Assembly: GCA_041941305.1 (NCBI GenBank)
Contig: JBGTQJ010000007.1
Span: 1 to 64,000, forward strand
Origin: JANSWP01 sp041941305
GTDB lineage: Bacteria > Bacteroidota > Bacteroidia > Chitinophagales > Saprospiraceae
Length of the DNA stretch: 64,000 nucleotides
Direction: 5' to 3'
Position numbers and translations under genes: made by a program. The notes below the pieces were generated by a model. That model had not been told where the DNA came from. It made no database searches and was given only the letters and a program-made list of their open reading frames with translations. This document shows positions 56,401 to 64,000 of the stretch, one piece after another; positions within the stretch are counted from its first letter, which is position 1; the number at the start of each line of letters is the position of its first letter.

Positions 56401-56809
56401 CCATTGTCACTCCTGCAGACCATTTTTTGCCTTGGTTGATTCCCGCCTTCACAGAAACATCCTCAAACTGCATGTTTCCTTTATTCAAATACAATTTATT
56501 TGGAGCCATATTTCCAGCTAAAAACACATCGGGCAAATCATCATTGTTTACATCTCCAATAGCCACTCCGGCACCATGATAGAAATAGTCAAAAGACATA
56601 ATATTCCAATCTGTATGCACATTCTCTTCAAGAGCATTCACAAAATCAATTCCAGTGGTTTCCGCTGGTAAAAGTGTAAATAGTTCAGGCTGCTCAGAAA
56701 CGGAAGTACTGTCTTCTAACTCGGGCTTTTCCTCACTACACCCTACAAAGCAAATAAGGGAAAAACAGATGGAAAAGAATTTTAAAAAACGGTATGGGAA
56801 ATATGTCAT
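53417..56809 (-). CDS. FG-GAP/VCBS repeat lipoprotein with central ASPIC/UnbV domain
   Basis: 1130 aa with a lipobox (FFSICFSLICFVGC, Cys24). About seven FG-GAP/VCBS repeats come first (for example VNNDDLPDVFLAG, VNGDGWQDIYV, FDNDGDLDCFV, LNTDGWLDVYVAND), each with a D.N.DG.D calcium-type loop; then an ASPIC/UnbV domain (~520-600: NYLRIQLKGES, VEVKWPNGKLSSIENV); then about seven more repeats (NGDGWKDLFLVSGG, FDQDGDLDIFVGG, LDTDGNMDLIIAG). This layout is a common Bacteroidota surface-lipoprotein family built as beta-propellers; many lie next to SusC/SusD pairs, but none is seen here. The role is unknown. It has its own promoter in the divergent region shared with the 760-aa relative. Confidence 0.93.
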   Translation of the reverse strand: MTYFPYRFLKFFSICFSLICFVGCSEEKPELEDSTSVSEQPELFTLLPAETTGIDFVNALEENVHTDWNIMSFDYFYHGAGVAIGDVNNDDLPDVFLAGNMAPNKLYLNKGNMQFEDVSVKAGINQGKKWSAGVTMADVNGDGWQDIYVLQAGPDKDQNNRKNLLFINNQDGTFSEKGKEYGLNSGNRGTAAAFFDFDNDGDLDCFVLNESKYFRVPHSQVFEDIKNPKAMADASCHLYQNEDGKFKRITKEAGMLQYGYGLGLAVSDLNTDGWLDVYVANDYSVPDFMYINNGDGTFTDRIKEKTKQISFFGMGCDIADINNDGLVDIAVLDMAADDHIRDKTLMASMDVKGFRYYVNELGYQYQYMFNSMQLNNGNGTFSNIANLTGVARTDWSWAALLADFDNDGYKDYFVTNGYRRYTRDNDFRLMLAAKKEEYGGSIPMEKRQEIFDALPEIKLPNVIYKNNGDLSFSNTSKEWGMMDATYSNGAAYADLDADGDLDLVINNIDQPAFVYQNNAVEQNRGNYLRIQLKGESTATPIAGAKVTIFYKDQQQFQELMNTRGFESAVEEVLHFGLGDIQKIDLVEVKWPNGKLSSIENVTANQVLKVEQKEAAGKKVNVKPEGETPIKKLNATDLGIAFKHTENQFDDFVSEILLPHKQSTLGPKISVADVNNDGLEDFFVGGASGQSAVIYTQNADGTFSLSENPHFQLDVNCEDLDALFFDGNGDGWKDLFLVSGGGGEFKVDKAPLQDRLFANTQNGQFFKTDGAIPENLESGNIAAAADFDQDGDLDIFVGGAAQPGKYPYPSKSYLLRNDFNQGKMTEVTAEWAPDLENIGIVKAALWTDLNKDNAPDLILTGEWMSIKVFLNENGKLRDASQDYGTNDLKGWWYSLAAADVDNDGDEDFIVGNIGLNTKFYASKKKPFNVFADDFDENGSCDIVLSKEYKGKLVPTRGRQCSSEQMPFIKDKFPTYKEFATAGIEDILGDQKIQKALHLEATHFESIVLINEGNSFTVKKLPNEAQIAPVNAIIPLDLDTDGNMDLIIAGNNFDTEVETPRYDAGNGLVLKGLGDGNFKPLGITQSGFFAAGNVKDLALLTRANGNKLILVANNNAPIEVFEIQKGSLLTMN

Positions 56810-56856
56810 GGATATTGAATTTAAACAAACTCTTAAAAGGATTTCAATTTGGAAAA

Positions 56857-56887
56857 CAAAATTACTTAGTTCAATTGATTTGCCAAA
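56857..56887 (-). promoter_or_regulatory. Consensus Bacteroidota promoter for the 1130-aa lipoprotein
   Basis: On the minus strand TTTG (56887-56884) is followed after exactly 19 bp by TAATTTTG (56864-56857). This matches the primary sigma consensus TTTG / TAnnTTTG with ideal spacing. The predicted start of transcription lies ~40 nt before the ATG at 56809. It is the best promoter match in the window. Confidence 0.75.
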
Positions 56888-56966
56888 CTAATAGATTATT
56901 AAAAATTTTATCTGAAAATAGTGGTGGCATGGTTTTTCTTTAGAGTAGGTTAAAAAATTTTACGCA

Positions 56967-56999
56967 CTGTGCCAAAGGCATCCCTTGTTCGTGGCACAG
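56967..56999. repeat. Inverted repeat in the divergent FG-GAP intergenic region
   Basis: CTGTGCC (56967-56973) and GGCACAG (56993-56999) can form a 7-bp stem with a 19-nt loop. It lies upstream of both divergent promoters and could be an operator or just a small hairpin. Confidence 0.4.
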
Positions 57000-57023
57000 G
57001 AAAGAAAAATTTGAACATAGTCT

Positions 57024-57031
57024 TATTTTTG
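57024..57031 (+). promoter_or_regulatory. Possible -7 element for the 760-aa lipoprotein
   Basis: TATTTTTG matches TAnnTTTG, 35 bp before the ATG. There is a TTTG upstream, but only 10 bp away, so the -33 element is not satisfied. Confidence 0.35.
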
Positions 57032-57066
57032 AGCAAAAATTGATTCAATCGATAAAATAAATTTCC

Positions 57067-59349
57067 ATGATCCGAATAAGTGTGGCCTATCAATCAACTC
57101 CTCAAACGCTTATCCTCTTACTTTTTTCTTTCCTTTTGTTTCATAATTGCCAGCCTGATTCAAAATCAGAAACTTCATCAGATTCAACTTCTAAATCAAT
57201 ACCTTCAAATGATTCTGGAACAGCAGAAATGATAAAACACCTGGAACAGGCGAAGAATCAAATAGATCCGATGCAGGTTACCTATTTTGAAAATGGTCAA
57301 CGAGCTGCAATTTTTCAACAAAGAGTAGAAAATAGCCAAAATCCGGATGAGCGATATAATAACACCATGTTTTATGGTTACGAATTGATAAATGCTGGAA
57401 AGAATGAAGATGCTATCATGATCCTTGAAGGGCTTTTACAACAACTGCTCGCCATCAATTTGCAGCAGCCTGGAGTTTTGTATCAAATCAAAAGATTAAT
57501 TGCCCTGGCATACATTCGCCTGGGGGAGCAAAACAATTGTATTCAACGCCACAATGAAGAATCTTGTATCATGCCAATTCGTGGGAAGGGTATTTATACC
57601 ATTACAGAAGCTACTGAAAAAGCAATTCAGGTTTATGAGGAAATGCTTGCACTAAATCCTGAAGATCAGGAAAGTATATGGATGCTGAATTTTGCCTACA
57701 TGACTTTAGGACAATTTCCAGATAAGGTTCCAGCACAGTTTCGACTTTCTCCTTCTGAATTTGAATCTGATTATCAAATTCCAAAATTCAAAAACCTTGC
57801 AGGAAAACTAGGCATCAATACCGTTGGACTCTCTGGAGGAGCTGCTATTGAAGATTTTGACAATGATGGCTTTTTAGACCTAATGGCTTCTTCCTGGGGT
57901 TTTGAAGACCAATTACAGTTTTTTAGAAATAATGGAGATGGAACGTTTAGCAATCAAACCCAAAAAGCCGGCTTAACAGGCATTACAGGTGGATTGAATA
58001 TCAATCATGCAGATTATAATAATGATGGCTTCATAGATGTTTTAGTGCTCAGAGGTGCCTGGTTTGGAGCCGCAGGAAAAGTACCAAACTCCTTACTAAA
58101 AAATAATGGAGATGGTACTTTTACTGATGTGACGATAGCTACAGGTTTGCTTTCCTTTTTCCCAACACAAACTGCTACATGGGCAGATTTCAACCTGGAC
58201 GGGCATTTAGATTTATTCATAGGAAATGAATCAGATAAATCATTAAAAGTACCCTGTGAGTTCTATATCAATAACGGAGATGGAACCTTTACCAATAGAA
58301 TCAATGAAACCGGCTTGAGTGACATTCAACAATTTGTAAAGGGAGTGAATACTGGTGATTTTAACAATGATGGCTTTCCGGATCTTTATATTTCTTTACT
58401 AGACACACAAAACAAGCTTTTCATCAATACTTTAAAAAAAGCGGGAGACATTCCAAAGTTTGAAGATAAAACTTCAACTGCCGGAGTTGGAGAGCCGCAA
58501 AATAGTTTTCCAACCTGGAGTTGGGATTACAATAATGATGGATGGGAAGATATTTTTGTTGCCAGTTTTAGCTATTCCGGAAGTTTACAGGCCGCCCAAT
58601 TAGCAGCACTCAATTATCGGGGGCAAAGTATGGGGGGGCATCCCCGAATTTATAAAAACAATGGAGATGACACTTTTACTGATATTTCTCAATCCATTGG
58701 AATGACAGAAGCTATGTTGGCAATGGGTTGTAATTATGGAGATATTGACAATGACGGTTATCAGGATTTTTATTTGGGCACAGGAGCCCCCAGTTTTACT
58801 GCTATTGTGCCCAACAAAATGTTTCGCAACCTAAAAGGGCAAACTTTTCAGGATGTTACCACAGCTGGAGGAGTGGGTCACATTCAAAAAGGCCACGCTG
58901 TTAGCTTTGGTGATTTTGACAATGATGGTGACCAGGATATTTTCTGTGTCTTAGGGGGGGCTTTTGAGGGGGACGTATTTGAAGATGCTTTTTTCCTAAA
59001 TCCCTTTGGCAGTGAAAAAAATTGGGTTAATATAAAATTAGAAGGTACCAAATCAAACAAAGCTGCCATTGGTGCACGAGTAACCGTTTCCGCCCAAAAT
59101 CCTGATGGTTCTGAAAAAACAATTTACCGGACGGTCTCCACTGGAAGTAGTTTTGGCTCAAATAGCCTTCAGTTGGAAATCGGTTTGGAAAATGCTTTGG
59201 AAATAAACAGTATTGAAATTCGTTGGCCTAATGCTGAACGAACCATAGAAATTTTTGAAAACGTAGCAATCAATCGTTTTGTAAAAGTTGTGGAAGGTAG
59301 TGGTCAGGTTCAATATTTGGAAAGACAAAAACTCGATTTAGCTCTTTGA
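57067..59349 (+). CDS. CRTAC1-type FG-GAP lipoprotein with TPR-like and ASPIC/UnbV domains
   Basis: 760 aa with a lipobox (LLLFSFLLFHNC). Residues ~60-240 are helical and TPR-like (YGYELINAGKNEDAIMILEG, AIQVYEEMLALNPEDQESIW). Residues ~245-640 hold FG-GAP/VCBS repeats with D.DNDG.LD loops and RNNGDGTF strands (IEDFDNDGFLDLMASS, ADYNNDGFIDVLVLRG, FGDFDNDGDQDIFCVL). The C-terminus is an ASPIC/UnbV domain (NWVNIKLEGTKSNKAAIGAR, EIRWPNAERTIEIFENV). The family resembles cartilage acidic protein 1; the biological role in bacteria is unknown. It is divergent from the larger FG-GAP lipoprotein and 58 bp upstream of lspA, which may be co-transcribed. Confidence 0.93.
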   Translation: MIRISVAYQSTPQTLILLLFSFLLFHNCQPDSKSETSSDSTSKSIPSNDSGTAEMIKHLEQAKNQIDPMQVTYFENGQRAAIFQQRVENSQNPDERYNNTMFYGYELINAGKNEDAIMILEGLLQQLLAINLQQPGVLYQIKRLIALAYIRLGEQNNCIQRHNEESCIMPIRGKGIYTITEATEKAIQVYEEMLALNPEDQESIWMLNFAYMTLGQFPDKVPAQFRLSPSEFESDYQIPKFKNLAGKLGINTVGLSGGAAIEDFDNDGFLDLMASSWGFEDQLQFFRNNGDGTFSNQTQKAGLTGITGGLNINHADYNNDGFIDVLVLRGAWFGAAGKVPNSLLKNNGDGTFTDVTIATGLLSFFPTQTATWADFNLDGHLDLFIGNESDKSLKVPCEFYINNGDGTFTNRINETGLSDIQQFVKGVNTGDFNNDGFPDLYISLLDTQNKLFINTLKKAGDIPKFEDKTSTAGVGEPQNSFPTWSWDYNNDGWEDIFVASFSYSGSLQAAQLAALNYRGQSMGGHPRIYKNNGDDTFTDISQSIGMTEAMLAMGCNYGDIDNDGYQDFYLGTGAPSFTAIVPNKMFRNLKGQTFQDVTTAGGVGHIQKGHAVSFGDFDNDGDQDIFCVLGGAFEGDVFEDAFFLNPFGSEKNWVNIKLEGTKSNKAAIGARVTVSAQNPDGSEKTIYRTVSTGSSFGSNSLQLEIGLENALEINSIEIRWPNAERTIEIFENVAINRFVKVVEGSGQVQYLERQKLDLAL

Positions 59350-59407
59350 GTGAACGCCAAAAAAGCAATAAAGCTCATCTTACTACCCAAACCGTTAATC
59401 CTCATAC

Positions 59408-59890
59408 ATGAAAAGAAGCTTCACTAAAATTGCGCTTATACTTTTTATCATCATTGGAAATATAGGATGCGATCAAGTCACAAAGGAATTTGCAAAAAAC
59501 AATCTGAAAAACGAAGATGAAATCAGTTATTGCGATCGGGCTTTTGTTCTCACCTATGCCGAAAACCCTGGCGCTTTTATGGGAAATGGCGCTGATTGGC
59601 AAGAACCCTTTAAGTCTTTAGTATTAGTAATCCTACCTGTTTTAGCCCTTTCTTTTTTATTCATTTACACCATTTTTTCAAAAGTCATGTCGCTTGGTCA
59701 GGCAATCGGCTTTAGCTTTATTCTCGGAGGTGGTATAAGCAATATCTATGACCGAATCGTTTTCGGAAAAGTGGTCGATTTCCTTAATATGGGCTTCTAC
59801 GACATAAGAACAGGAATCTTCAATATTGCCGATGTTGCAATTATGACTGGCTTATGTATTTTAATTTGGAAATTTTTATTCCGAAAATGA
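59408..59890 (+). CDS. lspA: Lipoprotein signal peptidase (signal peptidase II)
   Basis: 160 aa with four membrane segments. It cleaves lipoprotein signal peptides after lipidation, in the inner membrane. The conserved boxes are present: CDQVTKEFA (~20-28), YAENPGAFMG (~53-62), GGGISNIYDRIVFGKVVDFLNM (~105-126, with catalytic Asp in the DR box) and FNIADVAIMTGL (~137-148, second catalytic Asp). The length is normal. The first segment also resembles a lipobox (IIIGNIGC), but this Cys is part of the family's conserved N-terminal box. It follows the CRTAC1-type lipoprotein by 58 bp. Confidence 0.93.
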   Translation: MKRSFTKIALILFIIIGNIGCDQVTKEFAKNNLKNEDEISYCDRAFVLTYAENPGAFMGNGADWQEPFKSLVLVILPVLALSFLFIYTIFSKVMSLGQAIGFSFILGGGISNIYDRIVFGKVVDFLNMGFYDIRTGIFNIADVAIMTGLCILIWKFLFRK

Positions 59891-60512
59891 GACACATATT
59901 TCATTTTTTTACAGTAACTATTTTCATAATGTGTCAACCCCTACAATTGAAAACAAATTAGATATTTCATCAAATAAAAATTTAGCTCCGTCACAACTAT
60001 TCTTTTTTCCTACACTAAATCATTTATCTCATAAATTATGTTTGCCGTGACATAAAAAACAAAAACTATGAACGAGCACTAAAAGACTTTCGCGACTGAA
60101 AGATGACATCGATACTTTTGCCTTTAAATAGAATCTACACCGCAGAGTCTGTTTTATTTCTCCCAAATTTTATTCTTTTCTCTGTTGATTCTTATTTTTT
60201 CCTCCCAACATACAAATCTCCATTTTTTAGTCCTTCTACTTATTCCTCCATCAACAAGTAGCCATTTTCGTCTTGTTCATAAGCCTTATTGTATATTGTT
60301 TAATATCATTCAATATACATTCAAAACACCCTGGCTTCCTGTAAAAAGGAGATGGTCATCCCCATCCCCCGCCGGATCTTTTATTCCAGAATCCCAGGAC
60401 TGCTCTTGAGAGAATCAAATATGTCTTCCTAAAATTTAAATGGCTCTTCCGGTTTTATCCAGAAGAGCCATCTTTTTTATGATTATGGAAGTCGCGAAGT
60501 ATTCGCCTCGCC
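59891..60512. other. 622-bp intergenic region
   Basis: It lies between the convergent lspA and metalloprotease genes. Two plus-strand matches to TAnnTTTG (TATGTTTG 60037-60044; TACTTTTG 60113-60120, the latter with TTTC 21 bp upstream) are followed by ~320 bp with no convincing ORF and then the strong hairpin at 60440. A short non-coding RNA from ~60127 to ~60479 is possible. No tRNA or repeat was recognised. Confidence 0.45.
60440..60479. terminator. Strong rho-independent terminator (likely bidirectional)
   Basis: ATGGCTCTTC (60440-60449) and GAAGAGCCAT (60462-60471) form a perfect 10-bp stem with a 12-nt loop, followed by CTTTTTT on the plus strand. On the minus strand the hairpin is followed by TTTAAATTTT, so it can also end the metalloprotease transcript, whose stop is at 60513. 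Confidence 0.85.
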
Positions 60513-63500
60513 TTACTTATTTACCGTAAGCTTCTTTGCAACAACTCCCAAGTCAGTCTTCATTGTTATGGTATAAAAACCATTTGCCCATTCTTCAGTA
60601 TTCAACTGAATGTGTCTTTCAAAGTTTACGAAAGACATGGTTTCAATCAATTGTCCCTGGACATTGTAAACAGATAATTCCAATTGACTTCCAAAAATCT
60701 GCTCAAATTCAATGTTTACATAGTTTCCTGCAGGATTAGGATACAAAGAAACTTTGGTAGCCAAGTCCACATCTATTGTATTCACAGGAGCATCTGGATC
60801 TATGATAATCTCATATCTGGGAGTTCCCAAAAAGCCGCCTTCGCCATCTCTCACGATGAAAGAAAAGCCATCCGTTAGGGCTGTAATGTCCGTATTCATA
60901 TAACGGACTATCTGATTATTGATATCATTCTGAGTAAATGTACCACCTACAGCGACAGGATTGCCATTGAGCAATAGGGTTCCATATTCAGGGGCAGTGA
61001 CAATGGTATATTCCAATTCAGAAGAAGAATTGTCTGCATCTTCTACCAACAAAGAATCTTGTCGAATCAATCTGTTGTCCCCTGGAGGGATTCTAAGTGC
61101 AATATTGTTGATGAGTTCTGGATTACTGGCATTTTTACCACCACACAATTCCAATTCCCAGGAAGTGAAAGTTCCGCCATTCCCCAGGTCGTTAACCACA
61201 TCAGCTTCCAAAGTCCAGAGTCCGAGGGCGTTTTTACCAACGAAAGTAGAAAGGGGTTCCTTAGATTGATAAACCACTCCGCCGGTAGTTGCGCAGGGAG
61301 AAGGAGCGGTCAGAGGCGATTCATCATCAAAGCCCATATCGAAATTAGTGCTAAAACAACCAGGATCACTAAATAATACTATGGTCTCATCATCAGGAGC
61401 TTTCAATCTAAACTCCATATCGGCAATCAAATCGTGATTCCCTTTCATATTAAATACATTGACATCACTTAACTCCACATTATCAGAAATGGTTATCCGA
61501 GATTCAATGGTCGGCGTCCCCTGTGCAGAAATATTGAATGGCCCATCTGTACTCAGGTACTGATTACATTCTAAAAGCAAGGTGTGTAAGGAATATGGCT
61601 CTGTAAAATCGCCTTCTCCACATTCATTGGCAGCACGCACTCTCCAGAAATAAGCCTGATTTTCATCCAGCGTAATCGATAGGTCATAATTGGATGTTGT
61701 GATTCCAGTTTCACTATGTATGATAGAGCCAGGGTCGAAACTTGGATCTGTTGCTATTTCAAAGTCAAAACTGGTTGCAGTACTGACGTCTGACCAATCG
61801 AACGTTTGCAACACGCTTTGTCCACTCGCACCATCTGCGGGACTTTGTAAAGCCAATGCACTAAAATCATTGGCAATTAAAAAGTAGGAAGCTGATCTTT
61901 CCTGGGCATCTACTCCACTTGCTGTAGCCTGTATGGTCAACGCTACATCTCCCCCAATTGCAGTATCGTCTGGAAAATCAATGGTCAATATACTGGATTC
62001 ACCAGGCATTACCATTTCAGGTGTAAAAGTGGCAGTAGCTCCTGCTGGCAGCCCGGCGACACTTAAAGTGATCATTTCTGAAAAACCAGCCAGCGCTGCA
62101 GTAGTTAATTCAATATCAACTGAGGAAGGCAAACACAAACTTTCACCTTCTATGATCGGAGCATTAAAGGCGAAGTTCGGAGTAGAGGCTGGAACAATTT
62201 CAAAATTAGCATTGGAAATATCAAAAAAGATATTGTCCGCAGCTTTCACTTTTACTCGAACATTAGCTCCTACTTCATCTGGAACTACTATAAATTGGGA
62301 ACCATCATTTGCCGTATTTTCTGCCAATGTGATAGGGTAATTAAATCCTCCATCGGTTGACAAATAAATATTCACTCTTTGGCAATTGACTGGAGCGATA
62401 TCCGTATTGGATACATCCCAGGTAACCTCTACATAGTCTCCCACTTCCCAGGTTTCGGTGCCATCATTTGGACTATTTACCAGGAATGGGCCAGCTCCGT
62501 CGATCGTTTGAAATGCAACATCTGCGAAATCAAAGCCCCCACCACCAGGATGACAATCCCGTACTGAAAAACGGAAAGTAAAATCACGGGAATAATCCAC
62601 CAACACTTCTGTGATGTCTGAAGCATTGTTCACAATTGTAGATATCTTTGGAAAGATTCTGGTTGGATTGTTGGTGGGAGGATAGGAACGAAATGCAGGT
62701 GAATTTAGGACAGGCATACCTAAAATCGCCAAAGTATCTGCCGCGTCGTATTGTTCCCAGTTGTACAAAAAGTTATTGTCTTCATCATCAGTACCTGAAC
62801 CTGTCAGTTCAAAAGGTGTCAAAATTGGAATAAAAAATCCACTGGCGTCATTTACAGAAGCAGTTGGCGTTGTATTATCTGTTGAAATAACTTCAGCACA
62901 GGATCCACCTGATATTATGTTTCTGGAAAAATTGCGAATTCTGGTAATTGCATTGATGTGATAATAATCGTCATCTACAGCTTGAACATAATTTGGCCCA
63001 CAATCACTGGCTCCTGCATAACACATGATGGTACTTCCGCTGCCTGGCTCAAAGCCTGTTGTCCAGCTTTCATTATCTGCATCGCAGAAGTTAAAATTGT
63101 GCAATGCTGAAAACTGATGCCCCATTTCATGGGCTACAATGATGTAAAATAATGCTCCAGCATAAGCTCCAAAAGTAGAAGAGCTTGCTCTTGCTTTTGC
63201 ATTATCATTGCATACTCCTCCTGTCTGTGCAAGTCCACCAGCATTGGTTCCAAAAACATGCCCTATATCGTAACCATCCTGAGTGAACGCGGTATTCAAG
63301 GCAAAAAAGTTTTCTGTATTTAAATCTTCCGGATTTCCATTGGTAAACCCATCTGTAACGGGGTTGCTAAAAAATACAGCTTCCACATTATCAATCAATT
63401 CTAAGCGAATCGCAACGTCCTTTTCCAAAATGCTATTTACATTATTGATTATCGTAGTTACACTTGCCAATACATTTGGAATGCTATTACCATGTGAACT

Positions 63501-64000
63501 GTAAAACTCTGCTGTAGTAGCTACTGCCAATCGATATTTGTGCAAATTGATGGGGTCTCCCAGGCTTCTATCTTCTACATTTCCATTATTGAACCTGGGT
63601 AAATCATAATCCTGGGCTACATCTTCATCATGCTTGACCTGACAGGCATGTTGAGGTGTTGTAATTCCAAAATCCACTTCCTGAATATCAAAGCTGATGT
63701 AATATTGCGTCTGACCAGAAGCATATGGATTGATCAAAACAGTTCCACCATTTGTATGAAGAATGGCATTGAATCCCTGTGAGCTATAATCCATGCGAAT
63801 GGTCACTGATGGATTTTCAACACTTTTTCCAGCAAAAGTTTTGATTTGTGGATACTTGGCTGCCAAACCAGGAGCAAAAATGGGTGATTCGACAATTTCA
63901 AAAACTTCGAACGCTCCATTCGGCAATGGCATTGAAAATTGAATTGGCGCATCAGCAGTGTTTTCCATAGGTGCCGTTCGCAATGTTTCTATCATTCCCT
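60513..64000 (-). CDS. Secreted M12B-like zinc metalloprotease with P-domain and T9SS sorting domain (N-terminus missing)
   Basis: The frame is open to base 64000; the first Met in view (63995) is internal, and the signal peptide plus ~50-70 residues lie outside. Residue numbers are from 63995. 1-150: end of the propeptide (TLRTAPMENTADAPIQFSM, DYSSQGFNAIL). ~150-360: reprolysin-type catalytic domain with HEMGHQFSALH at 289-299 and a following Met-turn-like IMCYAG. ~480-800: Ig/FnIII-like domains. ~800-950: proprotein-convertase P-domain (FNISAQGTPTIESRITISD, GLWTLEADVVNDLGNGGTF, WELELCGG). ~955-1070: cadherin-3/CSPG-like repeat. Last ~80: T9SS type A sorting domain (VSLYPNPAGNYVNIEF, GFYTITMKTDLGVVAKKLTV). 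It is predicted to be exported through T9SS and attached to the surface or released. Confidence 0.93.
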   Translation of the reverse strand, partial: GMIETLRTAPMENTADAPIQFSMPLPNGAFEVFEIVESPIFAPGLAAKYPQIKTFAGKSVENPSVTIRMDYSSQGFNAILHTNGGTVLINPYASGQTQYYISFDIQEVDFGITTPQHACQVKHDEDVAQDYDLPRFNNGNVEDRSLGDPINLHKYRLAVATTAEFYSSHGNSIPNVLASVTTIINNVNSILEKDVAIRLELIDNVEAVFFSNPVTDGFTNGNPEDLNTENFFALNTAFTQDGYDIGHVFGTNAGGLAQTGGVCNDNAKARASSSTFGAYAGALFYIIVAHEMGHQFSALHNFNFCDADNESWTTGFEPGSGSTIMCYAGASDCGPNYVQAVDDDYYHINAITRIRNFSRNIISGGSCAEVISTDNTTPTASVNDASGFFIPILTPFELTGSGTDDEDNNFLYNWEQYDAADTLAILGMPVLNSPAFRSYPPTNNPTRIFPKISTIVNNASDITEVLVDYSRDFTFRFSVRDCHPGGGGFDFADVAFQTIDGAGPFLVNSPNDGTETWEVGDYVEVTWDVSNTDIAPVNCQRVNIYLSTDGGFNYPITLAENTANDGSQFIVVPDEVGANVRVKVKAADNIFFDISNANFEIVPASTPNFAFNAPIIEGESLCLPSSVDIELTTAALAGFSEMITLSVAGLPAGATATFTPEMVMPGESSILTIDFPDDTAIGGDVALTIQATASGVDAQERSASYFLIANDFSALALQSPADGASGQSVLQTFDWSDVSTATSFDFEIATDPSFDPGSIIHSETGITTSNYDLSITLDENQAYFWRVRAANECGEGDFTEPYSLHTLLLECNQYLSTDGPFNISAQGTPTIESRITISDNVELSDVNVFNMKGNHDLIADMEFRLKAPDDETIVLFSDPGCFSTNFDMGFDDESPLTAPSPCATTGGVVYQSKEPLSTFVGKNALGLWTLEADVVNDLGNGGTFTSWELELCGGKNASNPELINNIALRIPPGDNRLIRQDSLLVEDADNSSSELEYTIVTAPEYGTLLLNGNPVAVGGTFTQNDINNQIVRYMNTDITALTDGFSFIVRDGEGGFLGTPRYEIIIDPDAPVNTIDVDLATKVSLYPNPAGNYVNIEFEQIFGSQLELSVYNVQGQLIETMSFVNFERHIQLNTEEWANGFYTITMKTDLGVVAKKLTVNK

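Noticed and set aside
1..64000. rRNA, tRNA, transposase, integrase or phage genes
   Set aside because: I looked for conserved signatures on both strands and found none; a tRNA scan and Rfam search would be needed for certainty.

Overview
The window reads as a Bacteroidota chromosome fragment, probably Saprospirales-like (phylum well supported, family only inferred). The evidence is a one-piece hybrid two-component sensor/AraC regulator, a type IX secretion (T9SS) sorting domain on a secreted protease, FG-GAP/ASPIC lipoproteins, huge HYR/LamG/FnIII surface proteins, and one clear Bacteroidota promoter (TTTG, 19 bp, TAnnTTTG). I found no rRNA, tRNA, transposase, phage gene or convincing CRISPR array.

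Region 1 to 38.6 kb is a minus-strand block of surface proteins. In transcription order it holds a 616-aa predicted outer-membrane beta-barrel, an 8513-aa giant protein, an 873-aa fibronectin-III protein, and then, after a 190-bp hairpin-bearing spacer, a second giant adhesin that runs off the left edge and contains a 136-bp assembly gap. The first three are spaced like an operon (57 and 28 bp). The 8513-aa protein has a TANFOR-like N-terminus, a roughly 1900-residue beta-rich part, eight LamG domains separated by repeated modules, and three discoidin domains that interrupt the last LamG domain. The left-edge adhesin has beta-helix repeats of about 124 aa, one LamG domain, four choice-of-anchor-D-type domains and at least seven HYR domains.

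Region 38.6 to 43.1 kb is the 1393-aa hybrid sensor kinase, which lies upstream of the surface operon on the same strand and could control it. Its receiver domain carries an in-frame low-complexity insertion.

Region 43.1 to 53.4 kb is a mixed housekeeping and accessory stretch: subtilase, small FnIII-like secreted protein, lipoprotein, rhomboid protease, imidazolonepropionase (hutI), an atypical short-chain dehydrogenase, 3-hydroxyanthranilate 3,4-dioxygenase, an LpxH-type hydrolase, a propeller-like secreted protein, a decayed nucleotidyltransferase and another lipoprotein. The intergenic spaces here hold 7- or 8-bp-phased degenerate repeats, often as mirror-image inverted arms, and a perfect 58-bp palindrome.

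Region 53.4 to 64 kb has two divergent FG-GAP/ASPIC lipoproteins, signal peptidase II (lspA), a 622-bp intergenic stretch ending in a strong hairpin terminator, and a secreted M12B-like metalloprotease with a P-domain and a T9SS sorting domain, cut at its N-terminus by the window end.

The most unusual items are the beta-barrel/giant/FnIII trio, the nested discoidin insertion, and the family of mirror-image short-unit repeats, one copy of which sits inside a coding sequence.
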